64,000 nucleotides of DNA. Origin: Arenibacter sp. 6A1. Its GTDB lineage: Bacteria; Bacteroidota; Bacteroidia; Flavobacteriales; Flavobacteriaceae. The notes under the pieces were generated by a model, which saw only the letters and a program-made list of their open reading frames with translations, made no database searches and was not told where the DNA came from. Positions 1-9,157 of the stretch are shown piece by piece. Position 1 is the stretch's first letter; the number at the start of each line of letters is the position of its first letter. The stretch is from positions 1-64,000 of the forward strand of contig NZ_JAAXCQ010000020.1 of NCBI RefSeq assembly GCF_012272855.1. Reading direction: 5' to 3'. A program made the position numbers and the translations under genes.

Positions 1-485
1 CAGTTCTTTAATTTTAGAGATTATTCACAGGTGGTTTGTCTGCCAATTTTAATGCTATCGGGTTGTGAATTGCTTTCAGTTCTTTAATTTTAGAGATTAT
101 TCACAGGTCGTTTTCTTACCAATATAGCAATGGGAGGGTTGTGAATTGCTTTCAGTTCTTTAATTTTAGAGATTATTCACAGGCCATCCCTTATACAAAT
201 CCAATCATCCTCGTTGTGAATTGCTTTCAGTTCTTTAATTTTAGAGATTATTCACAGGTTTTGCGTCAATTTTGTAAATCATTTCCGCGTTGTGAATTGC
301 TTTCAGTTCTTTAATTTTAGAGATTATTCACAGGTAAGCAACCCCCAGAACATACCCCAAGAGGTTGTGAATTGCTTTCAGTTCTTTAATTTTAGAGATT
401 ATTCACAGGAAGTGGCGGTACAATTTACCGAGGGAAACTGTTGTGAATTGCTTTCAGTTCTTTAATTTTAGAGATTATTCACAGG
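1..485 (+). CRISPR. Type II-C CRISPR array, right end (partial)
   Basis: Six complete identical 46-bp repeats start at 62, 138, 213, 289, 364 and 440, and the 3' 31 bp of a seventh occupies 1-31. The repeat begins GTTGTGAATTGCTTTC and ends TTATTCACAGG. Six spacers of 29-30 bp lie between them (32-61, 108-137, 184-212, 259-288, 335-363, 410-439), all different. Every spacer is preceded by G, which is counted here as repeat base 46. The 5' half of the repeat is complementary to the anti-repeat at 6150-6169, so crRNA is made from the plus strand and any leader lies left of the window. The last repeat shows no decay. Spacer targets cannot be judged from the sequence alone. Confidence 0.98.
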
Positions 486-513
486 ATACCCGCTATAACT
501 AGCTGGTATCCTG
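482..513 (+). terminator. Hairpin closing the CRISPR array
   Basis: The 9-bp arms 482-490 and 505-513 are perfect reverse complements around a 14-nt loop, and T-rich sequence follows. The left arm begins with the last four bases of the final repeat, so the hairpin starts inside the array. It probably ends array transcription before it meets the opposing cas2 gene. The weak U-tract keeps confidence moderate. Confidence 0.5.
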
Positions 514-592
514 TTTATTACATCATTTATTAGGATTTAAAAACAAGGATCCAATGCAACCCCTTAACTACCAGCTACCTATGGTTTTTATT

Positions 593-943
<351 letters not shown>

Positions 944-1058
944 TTAGTACTACTAATGCACATTCCTTTAAACGCCCTTAAATATTATCTTCTTTATATA
1001 TGATGCAATCATGGTTAACTCCCATTATACCATCTAACAACCTATACTTCTTGTGTCT

Positions 1059-1976
1059 CTATATGGGAGACCATTGCTTTTGAAACTCTGGGTAAAGAAT
1101 CTTTCGACTCGATCCCAAAAAACAATCATACAAACTATTGGTGGTGCGGCTCATGGCCACCATCAGCGGACTCCATTTCCCGTCAAGAAAAACATCTAAG
1201 GCAGGAATAGTCAGTAATTGTGATTTCAAATTAGTACTGAGTTCACTAATATTGCCGCCCGTTTCTACCATTTCATACACTACGGCATCCACATAAGGCC
1301 TATATGGCTCCATAATATCATCGGCCAAGCAAAAAGCATTGTACTTATTACGATGGTAAATCCCAACCGAGGGCAGCATCCCACTACTAACCAATGCTCT
1401 TGCCGTAACCGCTCTTAGAATAGCATAACCATAATTGAGTAAATTATTAGGAGGTACTCCCTTTTGGTTGCGACTAAATCCTTCGACCTCTGAAAATAGG
1501 GATTGAAAATAGTAGGCCGCGGCAATAGCTTCACGATTTCCGCTATCCCCGCTTCTTACTTCATTGGCCCATCGTTTTAATTTTAAGGCATTCTTTTCGC
1601 GCCGTAACAAATGGTTGGCCTGATTTTCAACTTTTATTTGTACCGTCTGTTGCCATAGGTTCTTTTTTAAAGGCAAGCTAGCATTCAATTGATGCCGCAT
1701 CCGCTCGGTCTGCTCGGTATGCCCCACCAAAGGCTGTAATATGGAACAGGGCATATGCTGTTGATCACAAGTAATAATCGCCGTTTTATTCTCCACCAAT
1801 TTTCGTATAAGTCCATTAGTAATGGTTATCTGTGGATCTTCCAATACCACATACCCCAAATCCTCTATAGGTATAGATGCTTCCTTCTTACCTTCCTCAG
1901 GAAAACTCACTACCAACTGTTCATTTTTAGTACTGAGATAGGCCGGGTTCCCAAAAAACAAGGTGCGTTTGATCAT
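1059..1976 (-). CDS. cas1: CRISPR-associated endonuclease Cas1 (type II)
   Basis: Cas1 is the integrase that inserts new spacers at the leader-proximal repeat. The 305-residue length is normal for type II. The expected metal ligands are visible: Glu149 in the NREAIAAAYYF segment, His208 in GIYHRNKYNAF and the acidic cluster D219-D220/E223 in DDIMEPYRPYVD. The start lies 11 bp after the cas9 stop, so the two are almost certainly one transcript. No Csn2 or Cas4 gene follows cas2, which places the locus in subtype II-C. Confidence 0.97.
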   Translation of the reverse strand: MIKRTLFFGNPAYLSTKNEQLVVSFPEEGKKEASIPIEDLGYVVLEDPQITITNGLIRKLVENKTAIITCDQQHMPCSILQPLVGHTEQTERMRHQLNASLPLKKNLWQQTVQIKVENQANHLLRREKNALKLKRWANEVRSGDSGNREAIAAAYYFQSLFSEVEGFSRNQKGVPPNNLLNYGYAILRAVTARALVSSGMLPSVGIYHRNKYNAFCLADDIMEPYRPYVDAVVYEMVETGGNISELSTNLKSQLLTIPALDVFLDGKWSPLMVAMSRTTNSLYDCFLGSSRKILYPEFQKQWSPI

Positions 1977-1987
1977 TTCTATAGTTT

Positions 1988-4900
1988 TTAATACTCCCCA
2001 ACATGTACAATATTTCCTAAATGGTTTATTCTAACCTTAACCGCGCCTTCAAGGTGTTTTTCACTTCGACAAGAGCGGTAGGCCACATCCGCTAGCATCT
2101 TTTTAGTTTTAAATGTTTCAGCCCCTACTGCCTCTGTTTCCAAATGATGGTTGAATACATAGTTTTTTGTTGAAATTTTCTGTACCCGAAACATGTTTTC
2201 GCTAATTTCAGACTTGTTCTTTAAATCCATTAAATCGAGTTCATCTGGATTAAAACCATTTTTAGGAAAAACAAACATTTCATTTTGTTTCATCGTGAAC
2301 ATAAACTCCCATCCTTTTTCGTGATTCTTTTTAACAATAGGATGCCTCATACTTTTTCGGGTCACAGCCTCGTAAAAAGAAACCACTTCTTCTATTAAAT
2401 TTCCTCTATCATCTCTATAAATGGCCACATGATGATTATTCCCGGTACTCACATAATCTACTGGGATCTCTTTTCCTTCACCATCAAAAATTTCCTTCCC
2501 GTTTAAATCTTTGGCTATATGTAAGGGCTCAGCATTACTTACGCCCGTAATTGTAACTCGTTTTATCTGAATACCTTTTTCTTTATTAAGCCAAATCGGA
2601 TTTTCATCAAGATTGGCGAATGCTTCTTTAGGTTTACCGTTAAACAGTTTTAGTCTATCTTGAAGTATCCTTTTTACGCCTTCATCTACCACTTTATCAA
2701 TTTTTAAATCAGGAGTAATTTCTTTTCTGATTGTAAATTGAGATTGTACCGTTTGCGTTTTCACCTTATCAGGGACGTTTGTTTCTGAACCATTGATAAA
2801 AATTGGATTCTTCGTTAAGGCATTTTTACCCGCAAAAGCTTTTTTAGGATCATTGTCAAACAATTCAAGCCTTTTCAGCAATGCTTCTCGATAAATCGGT
2901 TTGGTTACCGTTCCAATTTTTTCCTTGTCAAAAGAAGCATTTATCTTTTCTTCCTTGACGTCGTAAATATGGTTTTTCCCATAAATAGTTTCTTTGTGTA
3001 ACTGCCCTCGTGGCGTTAGCTCAATCTTTGTTTTGTATTTTTCTTTCCCCTTAATTTTTGTTTTATTCTTGTTAAGGGTAACCACCTTGTTTTTAGTCTT
3101 GTGTGAAACCAGGATAGAAGCCAAATGTTTTTTAGCTTCCTCACGTATACTATCAAATGGTTTTTTAAACTTTCTTCCTCCTTCGTTATCCCGGTAGGTG
3201 TATTTTTCTTTTATGGCATAAATAATAGGGTCCTTATTACTATCTGCATTCATATTGTTTAGATACTGTACAAAAGCTGGTTTGGTAAAAGCTACCGTTA
3301 TCGCATCCATTGCATGATGGCGATGATCGTTTCGCTTAGTCCAATCTATTATACGTGGTAGTGCCTTCCCCTCTTTATTGTACTCATAAAAAGTAAGGTC
3401 TAATTTTTCATATTTATCCCAAGTAAGTTCCTGCAATACATTTATCAATTCCCAATCGGAACGAAGTTTATCAGTAATGGTTCCCGAGGTTGCCGATACT
3501 GTTCGAGTTATACCTTTTAATAATTCAGAAGCTTTCCTTGCGATATAGGCTGAATTCCCCAAATCCCTATTTAAAAACCCTTCTGGGATATCCGCTTTGG
3601 ACATCAATAATTTTTTTAATTTCCCATAAAAGATTCCTTTTTGTGCAAACACCTCTTGTACCCGTGAATCAAATTGTTTTGCCCAACCTTTGCGTTCACA
3701 ATAGTCAAACGCTGTTTCATTTCCTTTTTCCAGATTGACATCCCTTAATTCAATTGTTTTGTTCGAAAATGAGTCATCAAAAAGTACAGATTGCGGAATA
3801 ATATGTTCTACATCAAATTTATTGGTAAACAATTCTTCCGGTTTTATATAAGTTCCAGAATACAGCGTTTTAAACCCAATAGATTTGAGCTCTAGGTACA
3901 ATTTATATTTTATCAGGTCTTTTCTACTTACATAAGAAAGACCAAATTCCTTTTTAATCTTTTCCCGGTATTCTATGTGTTCCTTTGTAGCCTTACCGAT
4001 TGCCTGCGTCATTTCCTTCCGCTGCTTAGCTGTCTTTTTCAATTCCCTTGCCAACTCTACGCGTATTTCATCAGGTCTTCCCATATCTGGGTCATCCATG
4101 ATAGCATTTACTACATTGATCATTTGGTTGAGAATTTTTTCCACAACAGGATTTCTCAAAGAATTTTTCTTTAAGATTTCTAAGCGGTCTTGTAGTAACC
4201 TTTCTTTGTTTTCCTCAGCGGTAATAGAATTGGAATGGTTATAACCAGCTAGCTTACAAGCTTCATCATACATTTTCCCCTCCTCTAAAAATGGATAAAT
4301 CTTTCTTAAAGCCCGTACACTTAGACCCCCATAATCTTCTTGAAAAGTAACTGCTGCCAATAATTGGGCATGTTCCCTATTAAAACCAAAATTTGACTGG
4401 AGTTTATTGAGTAAACTTTCGGTGCCGGTAGTAGAATCATCATCTTCATAAGAATATAATAAATGCCAAAGTTGATAGCCTGGTTGTTTGCTAAAGTTAT
4501 TCCCTACAATACCCATATCAAGATTAAATATTTTGGGATCGATTCCAATCTCCTCAAAACAAGTCCGTAGTATTTCTATTATTTCTTTGGTTGGTTTACC
4601 GTAGTCTATTTTATCATACCCCTCCAATTCCACAATCTTTTTATACACTGAAAATAAAGCTGATTGTGTTCGATTTCCCTCTATACTTTCAAAATTAATT
4701 TTCCAATCCTTGGCATTGTTTTTCGAATCTTTAAATAGCCATTTCAAAAAATCACGGTCTTTCATAGACTCCACCAGATTCAACTCATTAAAAAGCAACT
4801 GTTTTGTTTCATCTTCAATGCTAAAAAACTCATTTTCATTAGATTTTAGACTTACTCTAATCGCATTAATATTTTGCCAAACCTTGGCTTGTTGAAATAC

Positions 4901-6115
4901 GGGAGAAGATTTAGGAGCAACTCTTGGGCCTACTAACTTCTTTTTAGTTGTATTTCCTACGGTGACATCTCGTTCAACAGATTCAAATTCACATATATTG
5001 ATAAGGCCTTTTTGAGATTTTAACCTTCTTTGGTAAAAAATAGTAATATCTCGTAATTCCTTTCGAATCTCCTCAGTTAATTCAGGATAGTATTTAGATT
5101 GCTCCTTCCAGATGGCGTCAAATTCATCCATATAATCCTGACGGTAAAACACTTGATTTTTAAGTGATGTATGAGGCTTTGTTTTGATCAGATTATATTG
5201 AAATTGTCCAACTGTGAGGTTATTAAAATAAAGCTCCTTACTCCTATCACTTATCGCCCCCAAATAACCACTAGATTGATTGATTTGATTATTTATTTCC
5301 GTAAGTATATAAGCAATCTGTGGTAACGACAATTTTCCAGAGATAGCATTGGTTCGCCATTCGTATTCTTGAAGCTTCTTAGTTGCCCCTTTATTTTCAG
5401 CTCTTTCCGTACCTATTTTCTTTTCAAAATATTGTCCTGTAGTTGTTTTGTTCAACCCTTGAAGAGCTTCCTTATGAAAGTCCGTTAAATAATTAGGATA
5501 AAATTGCTTTTGGAAATTCCAGATAGCATCAAATTCTCCTTGTAAATCGGAACGATAGTAGTCTGGCAATAACTTTTTACCTTCCTTAATTAAACAATAT
5601 GAAAGTTGCCCAGGAGTAAGTTTTTCATTATTAAGCCTTTTCGCTACAGCCATACCATCTATAAGCTGTCCTTCTTCCTGATTATTGGCCTTTCTACTAC
5701 TTTTGTACCCACGCTTCTTATTTATCATCAAAAGAACCCTTGCAAAATCTTCTTTTGAAATCTTTTCGGATGGAGCCTTAGCCCTTAATTCATAAGTACT
5801 ATGAGTTGTTTTGTTTTGTTCTGAAAGAGCCGTTTCCTTAGTAATAAAACCAATTTTGGTCAGGATTTCTATTACAGCCTCACGTCTTTGTTTGTAACGC
5901 TGTAGATTTCGACGCATTCCACGTTTTAGGGTACGGTCAGCATTAATCGTAATTGTATTCCCTTTTGTAAAATCTTGTTGCTCGTCCGTAGATAAAGGAA
6001 TAACACGTACTCCAGTTCTAACTATAGCGGATACTTCATTTTCACTATCTGCTTCGTTTACAAATGCCCAACCTATGGATGTCGTTCCCAAATCCAATCC
6101 TAAAATTCGTTTCAT
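1988..6115 (-). CDS. cas9: CRISPR-associated endonuclease Cas9 (type II-C)
   Basis: Cas9 is the single RNA-guided effector that cuts both DNA strands with crRNA:tracrRNA. The 1375-residue protein carries all catalytic parts: RuvC-I ILGLDLGTTSIGW with Asp8, an arginine-rich bridge helix near residues 60-80 (RTLKRGMRRNLQRYKQRR), RuvC-II RVELAREL with Glu687, the HNH motif FDVEHIIPQS with His771, and RuvC-III HRHHAMDA with His934 and Asp937. No catalytic residue is missing, so it looks active. It is longer than compact II-C Cas9 proteins of about 1000-1100 residues but in the range of Bacteroidetes II-C members. It is the first gene of the operon, with the tracrRNA gene divergent from its start. 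Confidence 0.98.
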   Translation of the reverse strand: MKRILGLDLGTTSIGWAFVNEADSENEVSAIVRTGVRVIPLSTDEQQDFTKGNTITINADRTLKRGMRRNLQRYKQRREAVIEILTKIGFITKETALSEQNKTTHSTYELRAKAPSEKISKEDFARVLLMINKKRGYKSSRKANNQEEGQLIDGMAVAKRLNNEKLTPGQLSYCLIKEGKKLLPDYYRSDLQGEFDAIWNFQKQFYPNYLTDFHKEALQGLNKTTTGQYFEKKIGTERAENKGATKKLQEYEWRTNAISGKLSLPQIAYILTEINNQINQSSGYLGAISDRSKELYFNNLTVGQFQYNLIKTKPHTSLKNQVFYRQDYMDEFDAIWKEQSKYYPELTEEIRKELRDITIFYQRRLKSQKGLINICEFESVERDVTVGNTTKKKLVGPRVAPKSSPVFQQAKVWQNINAIRVSLKSNENEFFSIEDETKQLLFNELNLVESMKDRDFLKWLFKDSKNNAKDWKINFESIEGNRTQSALFSVYKKIVELEGYDKIDYGKPTKEIIEILRTCFEEIGIDPKIFNLDMGIVGNNFSKQPGYQLWHLLYSYEDDDSTTGTESLLNKLQSNFGFNREHAQLLAAVTFQEDYGGLSVRALRKIYPFLEEGKMYDEACKLAGYNHSNSITAEENKERLLQDRLEILKKNSLRNPVVEKILNQMINVVNAIMDDPDMGRPDEIRVELARELKKTAKQRKEMTQAIGKATKEHIEYREKIKKEFGLSYVSRKDLIKYKLYLELKSIGFKTLYSGTYIKPEELFTNKFDVEHIIPQSVLFDDSFSNKTIELRDVNLEKGNETAFDYCERKGWAKQFDSRVQEVFAQKGIFYGKLKKLLMSKADIPEGFLNRDLGNSAYIARKASELLKGITRTVSATSGTITDKLRSDWELINVLQELTWDKYEKLDLTFYEYNKEGKALPRIIDWTKRNDHRHHAMDAITVAFTKPAFVQYLNNMNADSNKDPIIYAIKEKYTYRDNEGGRKFKKPFDSIREEAKKHLASILVSHKTKNKVVTLNKNKTKIKGKEKYKTKIELTPRGQLHKETIYGKNHIYDVKEEKINASFDKEKIGTVTKPIYREALLKRLELFDNDPKKAFAGKNALTKNPIFINGSETNVPDKVKTQTVQSQFTIRKEITPDLKIDKVVDEGVKRILQDRLKLFNGKPKEAFANLDENPIWLNKEKGIQIKRVTITGVSNAEPLHIAKDLNGKEIFDGEGKEIPVDYVSTGNNHHVAIYRDDRGNLIEEVVSFYEAVTRKSMRHPIVKKNHEKGWEFMFTMKQNEMFVFPKNGFNPDELDLMDLKNKSEISENMFRVQKISTKNYVFNHHLETEAVGAETFKTKKMLADVAYRSCRSEKHLEGAVKVRINHLGNIVHVGEY

Positions 6116-6116
6116 A

Positions 6117-6147
6117 TTTGGTTTTTAATTTTATTAGTTTATATTTA
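6117..6147 (+). promoter_or_regulatory. Predicted tracrRNA promoter
   Basis: TTTG at 6117-6120 is followed after exactly 19 nt by TATATTTA at 6140-6147. This matches the Bacteroidetes -33 TTG / -7 TAnnTTTG pattern except for the final base. Transcription would begin a few bases downstream, at or just inside the anti-repeat. The -33 element touches the cas9 start codon, so the two genes would share control DNA. Confidence 0.5.
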
Positions 6148-6149
6148 CA

Positions 6150-6231
6150 GAACTGAAAGCAATTCACAATAAGGATTATTCCGTTGTGAGAACATTCAAG
6201 GACGCCCTCGCCTTTCTACGGGGGCTTTTTT
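6150..6231 (+). ncRNA. tracrRNA
   Basis: Positions 6150-6169 are a perfect 20-nt reverse complement of repeat bases 2-21, with no bulge. The anti-repeat is followed by AATAAGGATTATTCCG, which can form the short stem-loop expected after the anti-repeat, then by a linker and a GC-rich terminator hairpin at 6204-6225 with a T-run. This order is that of II-C tracrRNAs. The gene lies between the cas9 start and a long gene-poor gap and is transcribed away from cas9. The exact 5' end is unknown: the promoter-like sequence upstream suggests about 6150-6156. Confidence 0.9.
6204..6231 (+). terminator. Rho-independent terminator of tracrRNA
   Basis: The stem 6204-6210 / 6219-6225 has seven pairs including one G-U, closes an 8-nt loop and is followed by six T residues. 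It is both the 3' hairpin of the tracrRNA and its stop signal. Confidence 0.88.
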
Positions 6232-7249
6232 ATATCATCAATTTAACAAAGTGCATGTAAGATAATTCCGAATATAAGAAGAATTTTCTTTAAGTTAACA
6301 CTTTTCTGTTTTTAGAATCAGCTTTTTTTTATAATAAAGTCTTGCAGAACAATATTAACGGCAGTCGCCGCTAATAGTATTTAATTAAAATTCTATAAAT
6401 AACTGTTGTAAAGCACCTATCTTCTTACCATTTACCATTAAAAAGTGCTTTTAAAAGAACAATTCACTTTTAACGCACTAATCTCCAATTCTTCTCGCCA
6501 TAGACACCTTAGCAATAATAGAATAACACAAGCTTTAGGCTTTGAAGTCCGGTTTGTGTCAATTTTTTTCAATATTTACTAGGGTTACGGAGCTATTTGA
6601 CACAAAAAAGGGAAGTTTTCTAAATCTCAAGTTTTATTTACATCCTAAAAACCTGATAAATTGTACACCCAGATAAACGAGTATGTTTATTGCTACTGAA
6701 AAAACATCAATAAACACAGGCGTTCCGAAGGTTTTCTCTATTCAATTCATATAATTCCTGAAAACCCTCCTCACTCTAAACAACTACTTTTTAGTGTTTT
6801 ATAATATGTAACATCGCTTTAGCGTGTTACCCTCTTGCTATTCCACCTCTTTTGGTTCCCAAAAGAATATTAGAAAACACAAACCCTTAGAATTATGGTT
6901 GTCCCTCACAAATAGTTCTAAACAGAGCCGTACATCTTATATAAGGAAACAACATTTTTTTTATCCCCTTCTCCCCTACTCCAATTCTTTTTTTATATCC
7001 TTTTTTATCATCCATATCCGACAACGATTTTGGCTTATTTAGGATTTATAAAAAGAGCGCTAAAAGTGGTCGAAAAAAGCAGAAAAAAAGCGCCTGATTA
7101 TGCAATCCGATTAAGGCGAAATCGGTTCATTTTTGTGATGAAAAAGGAGCTATAAAACAATGCCATATACCCATAAAGGATACCGTTTTAATTCTCAAAA
7201 AAACACTTTAGTTATATGCTAATTTAACACTACCAAATTTGGGCATAGA
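6232..7249. other. Gene-poor gap right of tracrRNA
   Basis: No open frame here looks like a real protein. The sequence is AT-rich, with a 10-bp inverted repeat (6553-6562 / 6597-6606, TTTGTGTCAA and its complement) and a small hairpin near 6808-6828. The short frame at 6824-7042 has a low-complexity translation and no recognisable start context. Confidence 0.6.
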
Positions 7250-7304
7250 AGTAAACTAGTAATGGACTAGCAGTGGACAAGGAGTGGACTAGCGGTGGTA
7301 TCAT
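7250..7304. repeat. Five 11-bp tandem units (iteron-like)
   Basis: Five consecutive 11-bp units begin at 7250, 7261, 7272, 7283 and 7294. The three central units fit the pattern (A)RTGGACWAGS, and the outer two are degenerate. An 11-bp period places the units on one face of the helix, as in arrays of protein-binding sites. No gene lies within 600 bp on either side that would explain them as an ordinary promoter. Confidence 0.7.
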
Positions 7305-7662
7305 ATACAAACATTAATAAACATAAAACAAACATATTTAAACTCTCTAGAGAAAAATAAAAAAGACTTGACCATTTTTTAATCACTTAACAAAACCAGC
7401 AAGAAAAATCAATTTAAAACCAGCTTAAACATGCCTTGTTTCTTATTTTAAATATGTTTTCAGACACTCAAACCTACTTTGAATGGTAAGTATTGTCGGC
7501 CTGTTAATTAACACATTAGATGTCTTTAAAATACTTTTTATACTGTAAATTAAACGATTACTGCAATTTACCACCAAATAGTATCATTTAACATTGCTTT
7601 CAAAAATAAAATATTTTATAAAAAATATAGGTCCAAAATCCTTGAAAAATCACGGCGGAATT

Positions 7663-7829
7663 AAGCCGATTTTCTCTTTAGAAAATGGCTTGTTTCCAAG
7701 ACCGTTTTTACGATGCTTTTTTGCCGAAATTTTATGGAGGAAAAAAGGCGGAGTTTGCTATCGAGGTAAAACCATTAAAAATGTATCGTTGACCGAGCTA
7801 AAGCATTTCAAACTAGAAAGTACAGAATT
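7663..7829 (+). repeat. Dispersed repeat element A, copy 1 (longest)
   Basis: The unit has an imperfect hairpin (7663-7674 / 7681-7691) followed by a 130-bp segment (7700-7829). That segment recurs at 23593-23722 with three mismatches. Read in one frame the 130 bp encodes a run starting DRFYDAFLPKFYGG that stops with TGA; in another it encodes TELKHFKLESTE. It could therefore be a copied gene junction rather than a non-coding repeat. A 106-residue open frame across 7594-7914 includes it, but its translation is not recognisable and its start lies in unrelated sequence. The rest of the gap to 8088 shows nothing. Confidence 0.75.
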
Positions 7830-8088
7830 TCCTAAATTTGAATTCACTGCCCTAAATGATGACCATTATACAAATGAAAACACAAAGAGAAAAGTTATGG
7901 TGTTTAAAACTTAGTTCATTCACTGTATACCTTGTGTTACGGAATTCCCTTAATTAAACAAATAGGTTGATAAACATTAAAAAAGCCAGCGGATAAAATC
8001 AAGTATCTCAAATATCTTTGAGTTGCATGTCAAATCTTTTTGTCAAGGTAGAACTGCACCGTTGGCTCGATTTACTTCTTTTAAAAAC

Positions 8089-8985
8089 CTACAATTCAAA
8101 TTCAGCTAAAACTGGATAATGGTCTGATAAATAATAGGTGTCATTTTTGTTTAACACAGTTGCCTTTACGCATTTTGCGGCTAAAAAAGGGGAACTCAAA
8201 ATATAATCTATTCGTGTGGAGCTAATAGGTCGTCCCTCCCCTTTTTCAGATTCAAAAACTTGGGTGGGACAGCTTACCCTATCATCCCATGAAGACGTAA
8301 ACCTTTGAACAACATCAATTAGTGGATAACCCAGAAAAGATCCAAGTACACCATAGTCCAATTCACCGTCCAATAAGTTCCTAACATGCTCGTGTTCAAT
8401 TTCCGAAGCTCTTTTATTATCCAAGAGCGTAGGGTTGTTTTTATACAAGTGGGCATCAAACGGGGATAGGGCGTTAAAATCCCCTAACACCAAATATTTG
8501 TTTTGCCCAGTGGAAAGCTCTGATAGTTTGCTTTGAATAATCTTTGCCTCCTCCCTTCTTTTTTGATGGCTAAATGGTGAAAAATGAACTATAAAAATAT
8601 CTATGTCGTAAACCTTGCAATGCAAGGCCCCGTGGTGCATGTCGTCCAGGATCTTTTCTTTGACCACTATGGGTTCCTTGGAAGTGATCCCTACGGAATA
8701 GCCGGACGTTTTTAAAATTTCGGCGTAATTATGCCCCCATTTCTTAGCATCCGCCAACAGTGTTTTTTGTGTATAGCCACACAATTCCTGCAACGCAAAT
8801 ACATCCGGATTTTGAGTATTTATCCAATCTATAAATTTACTTTTCCGGTCGATATCCTTGCCCCAATCAAAACCATTCCAAATATTATAGGTCATCACTT
8901 TTAGTTTCTCTTGAGATTGCAGCTCGTAGGTAGTTGAATAAAATGCTAGGATTAGAAAAACCCTGAGATTTATCTTAATCATCAT
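8089..8985 (-). CDS. Secreted endonuclease/exonuclease/phosphatase-family hydrolase
   Basis: This 298-residue protein belongs to the EEP fold, metal-dependent phosphodiesterases and phosphatases that include DNase I, exonuclease III and sphingomyelinases. Visible motifs are MTYNIWNG (metal-site Asn), FALQEL with the metal-binding Glu, GDFNALS, and the C-terminal SDHYPVLAEF with the catalytic Asp-His. The N-terminal stretch MMIKINLRVFLILAFYSTTYELQSQ reads as an export signal. It is the last of five minus-strand genes of the polysaccharide locus, 172 bp after the GH20 gene. Its substrate cannot be read from the sequence; a phosphodiester or phosphate-decorated substrate is the general expectation. 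Confidence 0.85.
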   Translation of the reverse strand: MMIKINLRVFLILAFYSTTYELQSQEKLKVMTYNIWNGFDWGKDIDRKSKFIDWINTQNPDVFALQELCGYTQKTLLADAKKWGHNYAEILKTSGYSVGITSKEPIVVKEKILDDMHHGALHCKVYDIDIFIVHFSPFSHQKRREEAKIIQSKLSELSTGQNKYLVLGDFNALSPFDAHLYKNNPTLLDNKRASEIEHEHVRNLLDGELDYGVLGSFLGYPLIDVVQRFTSSWDDRVSCPTQVFESEKGEGRPISSTRIDYILSSPFLAAKCVKATVLNKNDTYYLSDHYPVLAEFEL

Positions 8986-9157
8986 TCGCTATAGGATTAA
9001 GGGTTAATGGCTTGTAGCTATGTTTCAATTCTTATTTTTTTAGTTCTTTTAAAAGTCTTTCCAAACTCTGGTCTACTAACACCAACCGTGAATCTAGAAA
9101 CTATTACTTATTATTTTTTTCCTTAGAAGATGAATTTCCTCTAGCGGGAAGTTTAAA

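Noticed and set aside
6553..6606. 10-bp inverted repeat as possible insertion-sequence ends
   Set aside because: No transposase-like frame and only 34 bp between the arms; more likely a chance or small operator-like repeat.
6824..7042. 72-residue plus-strand frame
   Set aside because: Low-complexity Ser/Phe-rich translation with no start context or domain.
7594..7914. 106-residue plus-strand frame across element A copy 1
   Set aside because: Its central part is the repeat read in a third frame, and the two other copies break this frame, so it is not a supported gene.
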